64,000 nucleotides of DNA from UBA2330 sp049293015 (GTDB lineage Bacteria > Bacteroidota > Ignavibacteria > Tepidaquicellales > Tepidaquicellaceae), in the NCBI GenBank assembly GCA_049293015.1, contig JBATSB010000109.1:8444-72443 (forward strand), written 5' to 3'. A program made the position numbers and the translations under genes. This document shows, piece by piece, positions 26,235-33,448 of the stretch; within the stretch, counting starts at the first letter, position 1, and every line of letters begins with the position of its first letter. The notes beneath the pieces were generated by a model. That model saw only the letters and a list, made by a program, of their open reading frames with translations. It made no database searches and was not told the origin of the DNA.

Positions 26235-27440
26235 ATGATCAGTGTCAAAGAAGCAAAGTACAAATTATTTAGATCTGTAAAACCATTGTTTTCAGTTATA
26301 AAAAAGATTTCGGAAAGTACGGGATATCTTATAGCGGAATCTATAAAGTCACCTGTCGATCTGCCGCCTTTTGATCAATCTGCAATGGATGGATTTGCCG
26401 TAAACTTTGATCATACTGCGGAAATTATCAATAATGAATTTTCATTTTTAATTGTTGGTGAAATAAAAGCCGGAGACAAGCCTTTTAGATTTCTAAAAAA
26501 AAATACTGCTGTATATATTTACACAGGTGCTGCAGTTCCTCTTAATTCTACATGTGTGGTAATGCAGGAAAAAGCTTTAGTTAAAAATGGCAAAGTTACT
26601 GTTTCATTATCTGCTTTAGAAGCCGGCAGTAATATCCGCAGAAAGGGATCCGAGATCAAAAAAGGTCAGTCGGCATTAACAAAAGGACATCGTATAAATC
26701 CGGCATCAGTTGGTTTCTTGAGTTCGATGGGTTTTGATAAAATTAAAGTAATCAGGAAACCAATACTTTCAGTTTTGTCAACGGGAAATGAGCTTCAGAG
26801 TCCGGGTAAAAAATTATCACCAGGTAAAATTTATGAGTCTAATTCTTTGATGCTGGAATCTGTGATTAAAGGATGTGGATATAAAGTTTCAAAATTAAGT
26901 TCAGTAAAAGATGAAAGAAAAAAAATTAATGATTGTATTAAAATTATGCTAAAGGCATCTGATGTGATCCTTATTTCAGGAGGAATATCAGTAGGCAAAT
27001 ATGACCTTGTAAAAGAAATTCTTCATAACCTTGGTGTTAACGAGATCTTTTATAAAGTTTTACAAAAGCCAGGAAAGCCGCTCTATGCCGGGAAGTATAA
27101 AGATAAACTTGTTTTTGCATTACCCGGTAATCCCGCTGCATCTCTTACTTGCTTTTATGAATATGTACTTCCATGTCTGAATAAAATGAGTGGACATTCT
27201 GAAATCGAGTTAACAAAAAAACTTCTTCCTTTAACAAAGCCATTTATAATGAAAGGAGAAAAAGATCTGTTTCTGAAAGCTAAGATCGAAAATGATATGG
27301 TAACGATACTGGAAGGTCAGGGATCAAATATATTGAGATCATTTGCTGAATCAAATGCGATAGTATTTTTAAATTCAGAAAATAAAAAATTTGTAAAGGG
27401 AAGTAATATTGAAACACACATACTACCTAAAATAGTATGA
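26235..27440 (+). CDS. moeA: molybdopterin molybdotransferase MoeA
   Basis: A 401-residue MoeA that inserts molybdate into adenylylated molybdopterin. Visible signatures: LPPFDQSAMDGFAV (residues 50-63), YTGAAVP, RRKGSEIKKGQ, and the MPT-binding ISGGISVGKYDLVKE and ALPGNPAASLTCFYEYV blocks, covering domains I-IV. First gene of the moeA-mobA-moaE-moaCB cluster, overlapping mobA by 4 bp. A possible Bacteroidota-type -7 element TATTTTTG sits at 26164-26171, 63 bp upstream, but no clear -33 element is seen. The cofactor probably serves the nitrate reductase encoded at 33449-35665. Confidence 0.96.
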   Translation: MISVKEAKYKLFRSVKPLFSVIKKISESTGYLIAESIKSPVDLPPFDQSAMDGFAVNFDHTAEIINNEFSFLIVGEIKAGDKPFRFLKKNTAVYIYTGAAVPLNSTCVVMQEKALVKNGKVTVSLSALEAGSNIRRKGSEIKKGQSALTKGHRINPASVGFLSSMGFDKIKVIRKPILSVLSTGNELQSPGKKLSPGKIYESNSLMLESVIKGCGYKVSKLSSVKDERKKINDCIKIMLKASDVILISGGISVGKYDLVKEILHNLGVNEIFYKVLQKPGKPLYAGKYKDKLVFALPGNPAASLTCFYEYVLPCLNKMSGHSEIELTKKLLPLTKPFIMKGEKDLFLKAKIENDMVTILEGQGSNILRSFAESNAIVFLNSENKKFVKGSNIETHILPKIV

Positions 27441-28018
27441 CCGGTAAAAATAAAATTACTGCTGCTATACTTGCAGGAGGAAAAAGTTCAAGGATGGGTG
27501 AGGATAAAGGTTTTATGTATCTTAATAATAAAATGCTAATAGAATATGTTATTGATGAAGTAAAGAAAATTACTGATAAAATTATTATCATCACTGCTAA
27601 TTCCGAATATGAACAGTTTGGTTATCCATGCCATAATGATCTGATAAAAAACAGCGGACCGCTAGGAGGGATTTATACAGCACTTACTTTTTCAGAGACG
27701 AGAAAAACATTGATACTGAGTTGTGATTCACCATTTATAACTTCAGATGTTTTGTCAATATTAGTTAATAAAGCAAATGAAGAAGATGTACTTGTCTTTG
27801 AAAACAAAGGAGAAGCAGAACCACTTTTTGCGGTGTATGATAAAAATTGTCTTAAGCCAATAGAAGAACTGATAAAAAACAATAAGTTGAAAATGAAAGA
27901 TGCATTGAATAGTTTGAAAAAAGTGCAGTATAAATTTGATGAATATGGTTTTGACAACAGAAAATTTTTTACAAATATTAATACACCAACTGAATTAACA
28001 AAGCATCAGAAAATATGA
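27437..28018 (+). CDS. mobA: molybdenum cofactor guanylyltransferase MobA
   Basis: A 193-residue nucleotidyltransferase fold protein. LAGGKSSRMGEDKGF is the GTP-binding LAGGxSxRMGxDK motif (residues 13-27). SGPLGGIYTAL and LILSCDSPFI (catalytic/metal Asp) follow as in MobA. It attaches GMP to Mo-MPT to form Mo-bisMGD, the form needed by DMSO-reductase-family enzymes such as the NasA/NarB-type reductase in this window. It overlaps moeA and moaE by 4 bp on each side, so translation is coupled. Confidence 0.94.
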   Translation: MTGKNKITAAILAGGKSSRMGEDKGFMYLNNKMLIEYVIDEVKKITDKIIIITANSEYEQFGYPCHNDLIKNSGPLGGIYTALTFSETRKTLILSCDSPFITSDVLSILVNKANEEDVLVFENKGEAEPLFAVYDKNCLKPIEELIKNNKLKMKDALNSLKKVQYKFDEYGFDNRKFFTNINTPTELTKHQKI

Positions 28019-28464
28019 ATATTGAAAAAAAGAAATCGAAAAAGTTATTTTTAGAAGGAGCGATAAGTCCTGAGTTTATAGCAGACTCAATTTCAAAACA
28101 CAGCACAAAAAAAAATATTGGAGCACATCAGATCTTTTTAGGACAGATAAGGAGTGATGAAATTGACAGCAGGACAGTACAAGCGATAGAATTTTCCACT
28201 TACGTTGAAATGGCAGAGGAGGAATATTATAATATTCGTGAAATTATTTTTGCAAAATATGAACTGATCTGTATGCATGTATATCACAGTCTCGGAAGAG
28301 TTAATGCAGGTGAAATTAATTTATTTGTTTTTGTTTCTTCAGTCCACAGAAATGATGCAACGGAAGCCTGCAGAGAAATGGTAGAGCTGATCAAAACAAA
28401 ATTACCGATATGGGGAAAAGAAATATTTGATAATGATGAACATACTTGGAAAATAAATAGGTGA
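28015..28464 (+). CDS. moaE: molybdopterin synthase catalytic subunit MoaE
   Basis: A 149-residue MoaE. Typical features: GAHQIFLGQIRSDE (GA..F.G.VR), AIEFSTYVEMAEEE (corresponding to LEYEAY..MA), VYHSLGRVNAGEINLFVFVSSVHRNDATEACREMVELIKTKLPIWGKE (the H-RxG-V..GE and VPIWKKE regions). It makes molybdopterin with MoaD-thiocarboxylate. MoaD and MoaA are not in this window. Its ATG overlaps the mobA stop. Confidence 0.94.
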   Translation: MNIEKKKSKKLFLEGAISPEFIADSISKHSTKKNIGAHQIFLGQIRSDEIDSRTVQAIEFSTYVEMAEEEYYNIREIIFAKYELICMHVYHSLGRVNAGEINLFVFVSSVHRNDATEACREMVELIKTKLPIWGKEIFDNDEHTWKINR

Positions 28465-28524
28465 AAAATAAATTATAAAAAAACGAGTAATAAAATTTAC
28501 ATTAAAAATTTTTAGAAAAATAGA

Positions 28525-29436
28525 ATGATAGATATAACCGGCAAGATTAATACACTTCGATATGCAAAAGCTCTGGCAACAGTAAAGGTAAGCAGTCAGA
28601 CTACAATTGATGCTGTAAGAAACAAACTTGTACCTAAAGGCGATGTATTTGAAATGAGTAAAGCGGCAGCATTGCTTGCAGTGAAAAAAACGAGTGATGT
28701 AATTCCGGATTGTCATCCTTTGCCGATTGAGTTTGCATCTGTAAGTTTCATAATAGATGGATTAGAAATCAAAATTGAGATGGAAGTAAAGACTATTTAT
28801 AAAACAGGCGTTGAAGTAGAAGCTATGCATGGAGTTTCTATTGCAGCGCTTACTGCTTATGATATGTTGAAACCGCTTGATAAAAATATTGAAATAAGTA
28901 ATATAAAATTAATCGAGAAGAAAGGCGGTAAAACAGATTTTCCAGAGGAATTCAGAAAGGGATTGAATGCAGCTGTAATTGTTTGTTCAGATTCAATATC
29001 TGCAGGAAAGAAGGAAGATCGTGCAGGTAAAGTTATAATCAGTAAACTTGAATCCTTACAAATAAATATATTTGAGTATTCAATTATACCGGATGAAGCA
29101 TCAGAGATAAAAGATAAAATATTAAAACTGACTGAAGAAAAAGTAAATATGATAATTCTAACCGGCGGCACGGGATTATCATCGAGAGACATTACACCTG
29201 AAGCCATAGAGCCGTTATTGGAAAGAAAAATTCCGGGTATAGAAGAAGCTATGAGAAGTTATGGTCAGCAAAGAACTCCGTATAGTATGCTCTCAAGAAG
29301 TGTATCAGGATTGATTAAAGACACATTAGTGCTTGCTCTTCCGGGTTCTACAAAGGGTGCTAAAGAAAGTATGGATGCTTTGTTCCCTTTTGTGCTGCAT
29401 ATTTTTGAAGTGATGAAAGAGATGAAACACAAATAA
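28525..29436 (+). CDS. moaCB: bifunctional MoaC-MoaB/Mog fusion (MoaCB)
   Basis: A 303-residue fusion. Residues ~1-152 are MoaC (cyclic pyranopterin monophosphate synthase): MIDITGK start, IPDCHPLPIEF, KTGVEVEAMHGVSIAALTAYDML. Residues ~155-303 are a MoaB/Mog domain (molybdopterin adenylyltransferase): AVIVCSDSISAGKKEDRAG, ILTGGTGLSSRDITPEAI and ALPGSTKGAKESMDAL. Such fusions occur in Bacteroidota. One protein thus carries an early and a late step of the pathway, and the Mog half hands over adenylylated MPT to MoeA, encoded in the same cluster. It lies 60 bp behind moaE. Confidence 0.94.
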   Translation: MIDITGKINTLRYAKALATVKVSSQTTIDAVRNKLVPKGDVFEMSKAAALLAVKKTSDVIPDCHPLPIEFASVSFIIDGLEIKIEMEVKTIYKTGVEVEAMHGVSIAALTAYDMLKPLDKNIEISNIKLIEKKGGKTDFPEEFRKGLNAAVIVCSDSISAGKKEDRAGKVIISKLESLQINIFEYSIIPDEASEIKDKILKLTEEKVNMIILTGGTGLSSRDITPEAIEPLLERKIPGIEEAMRSYGQQRTPYSMLSRSVSGLIKDTLVLALPGSTKGAKESMDALFPFVLHIFEVMKEMKHK

Positions 29437-29557
29437 ATAAATTTCAAATTTCAAATTACAAATATAGAATTATACATTTTAGAAAATTCTTATAGCTTTA
29501 ATAAGAATCTTATATTGTTTAAATTTTTCAAACAATTTTAAATAAAAATTAAATATT

Positions 29558-30586
29558 ATGATCTCCTTTAAGTATGAGCTTGAGAAAGAAGCGCCAAAAA
29601 TTTTACCTGGAGGGATAACCCGTGGAGCATCAGTAAAGGAATTTCCTGCATCAGTGGGAATTGCAGGAGTATCCATGAGACTTGAATCAGGCGGTATGAG
29701 AGAACTTCACTGGCATGCAAATGCTGCCGAATGGGGCTATGTGATCAAAGGAAGCTGCAGAACGACTCTGCTTCATCCTGACGGTTCCTCTTTTATTGAT
29801 ACTTTTGATCCGGGAGATGTATGGTATTTTCCCAGAGGTTACGGACATTCCATACAGGGAATAAGTGATGAAGAATGTCACTTCATTTTAATTTTTGATA
29901 ACGGAGATTTTTCGGAAGATCACACATTCAGTATTACAGATTTTATATCTTCCACTCCGCCTGAAATTGTAGCTCAGAATCTTGGGATCACAATTGATGA
30001 AGTAGGAAAGCTGCCTAAACATGAAGTGTATTTTGCAAAAGGGAAAGTACCTGATGATCATTCATTCATATCAGCAGCGGTAAGTGATCCAGAGCTGACC
30101 ACCAAACATCGCTATCCTCTTTTGGCGCAGGAGCCGAGGAGAATTCCGGGAGGCGGCACACAAAAGACTGTGACTCAAAAAGAATTTCCGATCAGCAAAA
30201 CAATGGCAGGTTCGGTACTTGAAATTCAGCCGGGCGGTTTAAGAGAAATGCACTGGCATCCGAATGCAGATGAATGGCAGTATTATATTCAGGGCAAAGC
30301 TCAGATGGGAGTTTTTCTTGCACAGGGAAATAAAGTTATAGAAGATTTTAATGCGGGAGATATCGGATATGTTCCGATGGGTGCTGGGCATTATATAAAA
30401 AATACTGGTGATGAAGTGTTAATAGTTTTGATAGGATTTAATGACGGAGATTATCTGGCCCTGAATCTTAGTGACTGGCTTAGTTCTAATCCCGACAGTT
30501 TATTGCAAACTAATTTTGAAGTTGGGGAAGAACTTATAAAAAAATTCCCTAAAGAAAATAAATTTATTGTTCCTCCAAAAAAATAG
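29558..30586 (+). CDS. oxdC: bicupin oxalate decarboxylase-like protein
   Basis: A 342-residue double-cupin. Each domain has a full Mn-binding set: H51, H53, E58 and H97 in the N-terminal cupin (LHWHANAAEW; GYGHS), and H232, H234, E239 and H278 in the C-terminal one (MHWHPNADEW; GAGHY). The lid after the first cupin reads S119-E120-D121-H122-T, aligning with the SENST lid of Bacillus OxdC, and the catalytic glutamate is kept. This favours decarboxylase over oxidase activity. No signal peptide, so cytoplasmic. It ends 1 bp before the threonine-aldolase-like gene. Confidence 0.88.
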   Translation: MISFKYELEKEAPKILPGGITRGASVKEFPASVGIAGVSMRLESGGMRELHWHANAAEWGYVIKGSCRTTLLHPDGSSFIDTFDPGDVWYFPRGYGHSIQGISDEECHFILIFDNGDFSEDHTFSITDFISSTPPEIVAQNLGITIDEVGKLPKHEVYFAKGKVPDDHSFISAAVSDPELTTKHRYPLLAQEPRRIPGGGTQKTVTQKEFPISKTMAGSVLEIQPGGLREMHWHPNADEWQYYIQGKAQMGVFLAQGNKVIEDFNAGDIGYVPMGAGHYIKNTGDEVLIVLIGFNDGDYLALNLSDWLSSNPDSLLQTNFEVGEELIKKFPKENKFIVPPKK

Positions 30587-30587
30587 T

Positions 30588-31667
30588 ATGGATCAAAATA
30601 TTAAGAGTGTTAATTTTATCGGTGATGGAATTGGTTTTTCACCTGAGGAATACATTGAAAAGCTTTCAGAGATAAACCGGTCAGATAAAATTCACAGAGA
30701 TATATATGGAAACGGCGGTCCGACTAAATCTTTGGAGGAAGAGTTTGCAAAGATCACAGGAAAGGAAAAATGTATTTATCTTCCGACAGGGACTATGGCT
30801 AATCATCTAAGTGTCAGATTATTAAATGGAGAAAATATAAAAGTAATAGTTCCGGAAAACAGTCACATGTATCGTGATGAAGCAGACGGGTTATATAGTG
30901 TTCATAGAAAAAGATTAATACCTGTTGGAAAAGGTAAACCATATTTTGAACTGGAAGATCTGAAAGAAACTTTAGATTATTTAAAAAGCGGTGAGACATT
31001 TGACAGCGGTACCGGTACTGTAGTTATAGAAAATCCTGTCAGGCGTGCAGACGGAAAGTATGTACCGATAGAAACAATAAAAGAAATTTCTGAATACTGC
31101 AGAGAAAAAGGTTACAAGCTTCATCTTGATGGAGCACGCATACATCTTGCTTCAGCATATACTAACACTCCTATTTCTGAATACTCATCTTATTTCGATA
31201 CAGTTTATATTTCACTTTACAAATGTCTTAATACTGCCGGTGGAGCTGTACTTTGCGGTGATTCAGAATTAATAGACATGGTTCCTTATCAGATAAAAAT
31301 TCATGGCGGAACAGTTTTTCAGTCATGGAGCAATACGGCGATGGCTTTTCATTATCTTAAAGATATTGAATCCAAATGGCAGAAGATCATTCCATTGTCA
31401 AAACATTTAATTAATGAGATTAATAAAATTAAAGGGATCAGTATTGAAAAAATTAAAAATGGCACTAATAACTTCAACTTAGTTCCAGATGAGAATATAG
31501 ACTTAAATAAGTTTTCTGATTTTTTGGGTAAAGAGTATAAAATTTATTTAGGGCGAATAGAAGATACAGGAATTATAAAATTTACAGTGAACGAAAGTTT
31601 GTTTAGAAGAGAATTGAATGACATTTTAAATGTCTGGAAAATGGGAATTGAGATTTCTATCAGATAA
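30588..31667 (+). CDS. threonine aldolase / beta-eliminating lyase family PLP enzyme
   Basis: A 359-residue fold-type I PLP enzyme. Visible features: a substrate/phosphate loop region LPTGTMANHLSVRLL, the aspartate in LHLDGARIHLAS and the PLP lysine in YISLYKCLNTAGG. This fits L-threonine/allo-threonine aldolases and related lyases. I start at ATG 30588, which follows the oxdC stop by one base; the in-frame ATG at 30567 would overlap oxdC by 20 bp and add non-conserved residues. The link with oxalate metabolism (glycine/acetaldehyde production) is speculative. Confidence 0.85.
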   Translation: MDQNIKSVNFIGDGIGFSPEEYIEKLSEINRSDKIHRDIYGNGGPTKSLEEEFAKITGKEKCIYLPTGTMANHLSVRLLNGENIKVIVPENSHMYRDEADGLYSVHRKRLIPVGKGKPYFELEDLKETLDYLKSGETFDSGTGTVVIENPVRRADGKYVPIETIKEISEYCREKGYKLHLDGARIHLASAYTNTPISEYSSYFDTVYISLYKCLNTAGGAVLCGDSELIDMVPYQIKIHGGTVFQSWSNTAMAFHYLKDIESKWQKIIPLSKHLINEINKIKGISIEKIKNGTNNFNLVPDENIDLNKFSDFLGKEYKIYLGRIEDTGIIKFTVNESLFRRELNDILNVWKMGIEISIR

Positions 31668-31682
31668 TTTATCAGATTAATA

Positions 31683-32030
31683 TCATCTGTCAGAGAACTG
31701 AAATTTATTTCCCTCAGGATCAATGCCGTCACAAAAGTTCATTCCTTCAAATGTAAATATCTTCCCCATCTTTATTCCTTTTTTTTCAATTTGCTCTTTA
31801 GCTTTCTTCACATCTTTTTTATAGAAAACTATTTTTACATTATTATAAAATTTCCCAACACTTTTTTTTCCTGTCTTGTGTAAAGCAATGCAGCAGTTAC
31901 CGGTTTTTAGCTCAGTCCACTCAGGATCAGATTTGCCCATTACTTTCAGCCCAAGAATATTTTTGTAAAATTCTGTACATTTTAAAACGTCATTAACAAA
32001 TAAAATTATTCTGGCAATTTTTTCAGGCAT
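31683..32030 (-). CDS. VOC (glyoxalase/dioxygenase superfamily) protein
   Basis: A 115-residue protein with the betaalphabetabetabeta repeat pattern of VOC proteins: ARIILFVNDVLKCTEFYKNILGLKVMGK, then WTELKTGNCCIALH, and after the linker FYKKDVKKAKEQIEKKGI, FCDGIDPEGNKFQFSD. Candidate metal ligands are limited (H in IALHK; E in the final motif is replaced), so it may be a binding protein. It is 45 bp downstream of the nitrate reductase operon's small membrane gene, in the same direction, and may be its last gene. Convergent with the aldolase gene (15 bp apart). Confidence 0.8.
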   Translation of the reverse strand: MPEKIARIILFVNDVLKCTEFYKNILGLKVMGKSDPEWTELKTGNCCIALHKTGKKSVGKFYNNVKIVFYKKDVKKAKEQIEKKGIKMGKIFTFEGMNFCDGIDPEGNKFQFSDR

Positions 32031-32075
32031 GGAATGTTATTTTGATTTTTATAAAATAAATAAATTTAACTGACA

Positions 32076-32336
32076 TCAGGAATTTCCATTTTCATTACCT
32101 GATCTGCCCTGTGGTAAAAAGTATAACCATACTGCTCCGATCAGAAATATTCCAAATGAAGCTATGAATGCATAAGTTGCTACTTCTTTATTATCGTCAA
32201 GAGCATAGTTCAAAGCAGTGTATAGCAACCATATCTGAAGTCCAAGATTTAAAATTAAAATTACTATAAGTGTTAATAAAATATTATTAAGCTTATCTGT
32301 ATTAGCACTGTTTTGTTTTGTCCTGAATGAACTCAT
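32076..32336 (-). CDS. small two-TM membrane protein of the nitrate reductase operon
   Basis: An 86-residue protein with two spans (residues ~18-42, ILLTLIVILILNLGLQIWLLYTA, and ~54-75, TYAFIASFGIFLIGAVWLYFL) and polar ends. Its ATG overlaps the Rieske stop by 4 bp, so the two are translationally coupled and it probably anchors or assembles the Rieske protein. I do not recognise a characterised family. Confidence 0.7.
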   Translation of the reverse strand: MSSFRTKQNSANTDKLNNILLTLIVILILNLGLQIWLLYTALNYALDDNKEVATYAFIASFGIFLIGAVWLYFLPQGRSGNENGNS

Positions 32337-32848
32337 ACGGCATTATTTTTATTTTCCGCTTTCACAAATAATTTATTCTCCTTAATGACTACTTCTAATT
32401 TTGGAAGCGGGCGGGGAGGAGGACCTGCAAGTACTACACCTGTCTCAGCTTCAAAAGAACCGTTATGACACGGGCAAATTATTTCACCTGAACCCGGCTT
32501 ATAATAAATGGAACAGGAAAGATGCGTACACTTTTGTTCATAGGCTCTGAAATTTCCATTCTCAAGATGAATTAGAATATAAGGAATATCACTTCCTTCA
32601 ATTACAAAAGACTTCGTCCCTCCGACAGGAATATCATTCTTATTACATACAAAATGTTCACCTACTACTTTTTTCTTTGGAGATAAGTGTGCCCTCAAAG
32701 CTACAAACCCGCTGCCAATTGACAGACCGCCTGAAACAAGTGCAAGCATTTTTGCAAACTCTCTTCTACCAATAAAAGTAGAGTCCTGTCTTTTGTATGG
32801 AAAATCCTGTTTCCAGTTTTCGTTATTATTGTCGTTATTTTTTTTCAT
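32333..32848 (-). CDS. Rieske [2Fe-2S] protein with twin-arginine N-terminus
   Basis: A 171-residue protein. The Rieske cluster motifs are KCTHLSC (C-x-H) and CPCHNGSF (C-x2-H), with the disulfide cysteines in place, as in bc-type Rieske proteins. The N-terminal region has a twin-arginine (GRREFAKM, near residues 28-35) followed by a hydrophobic segment, suggesting Tat-dependent export with the domain on the outer face of the inner membrane. It sits in the nitrate operon between the ferredoxin subunit and a small membrane protein, and could pass electrons between quinol, the cytochrome b subunit and the reductase module. Confidence 0.92.
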   Translation of the reverse strand: MKKNNDNNNENWKQDFPYKRQDSTFIGRREFAKMLALVSGGLSIGSGFVALRAHLSPKKKVVGEHFVCNKNDIPVGGTKSFVIEGSDIPYILIHLENGNFRAYEQKCTHLSCSIYYKPGSGEIICPCHNGSFEAETGVVLAGPPPRPLPKLEVVIKENKLFVKAENKNNAV

Positions 32849-32863
32849 AATAAATATTACTTG

Positions 32864-33427
32864 TTAAATTTTTAATTCTGTACTGCCTTTTGGCATCATT
32901 ATATTTACAAGTGTAGTAACTACTTCTTCACCAAAGACAAATTTATTTACTGCAGTACTGTTTGGTCTTTGTTCATTTATCTCTTCCAATGTTCCAAAGA
33001 ACAATGCACCGCTTGGACAGACTGTTGCGCACATTGGTTTCTTTCCTACACTTGTCCTGTCATAACACATATTACATTTCATCATCAGATCATACTCTTC
33101 CATTTTTTTTGGAACACCAAAAGGACATGCCATCACACAATTAGAACATCCGATACATCTTGAAGTATTTGCAGTATGTACAATGCCGAGTTCATCTTTC
33201 GAGATTGCATCAGCAGGACAGACATTAGCACAAACCGGATCATCACAGTGCATACATACCTGTACAGTAGTCTGAATTGTCTTTGCTCTGTCCACATAAT
33301 TTACATGTATCATCGCTTCCTGTCCGTTGGTTTCACATTCTGCACAAGCCATTTCACAAGCTTTACAACCTATGCACCGCTGCATGTCAACAAAAAATTT
33401 TTGATCTTTATTAAATAAATTATTCAC
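32864..33427 (-). CDS. four-cluster [4Fe-4S] ferredoxin subunit (NrfC/DmsB-like)
   Basis: A 187-residue electron-transfer subunit with four cysteine groups: CIGCKACEMAC, CMHCDDPVCANVCP, CIGCSNCVMACP and CNMCYDRTS...CATVCP. These are the four [4Fe-4S] sites of the DmsB/PhsB/NrfC family. No Tat signal, so it lies in the cytoplasm with the molybdoenzyme encoded 21 bp upstream. In the operon it would connect the membrane components to the Mo-bisMGD subunit. Confidence 0.93.
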   Translation of the reverse strand: MNNLFNKDQKFFVDMQRCIGCKACEMACAECETNGQEAMIHVNYVDRAKTIQTTVQVCMHCDDPVCANVCPADAISKDELGIVHTANTSRCIGCSNCVMACPFGVPKKMEEYDLMMKCNMCYDRTSVGKKPMCATVCPSGALFFGTLEEINEQRPNSTAVNKFVFGEEVVTTLVNIMMPKGSTELKI

Positions 33428-33448
33428 TAAATAAATTTTAAAATTATT

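Noticed and set aside
28402..28716. 104-residue minus-strand ORF across the moaE/moaCB junction
   Set aside because: Antisense shadow of two well-supported molybdenum cofactor genes; composition is low-complexity.
30567..31667. Start at ATG 30567 for the aldolase-like gene
   Set aside because: It overlaps oxdC by 20 bp; ATG 30588 directly after the oxdC stop is more natural.
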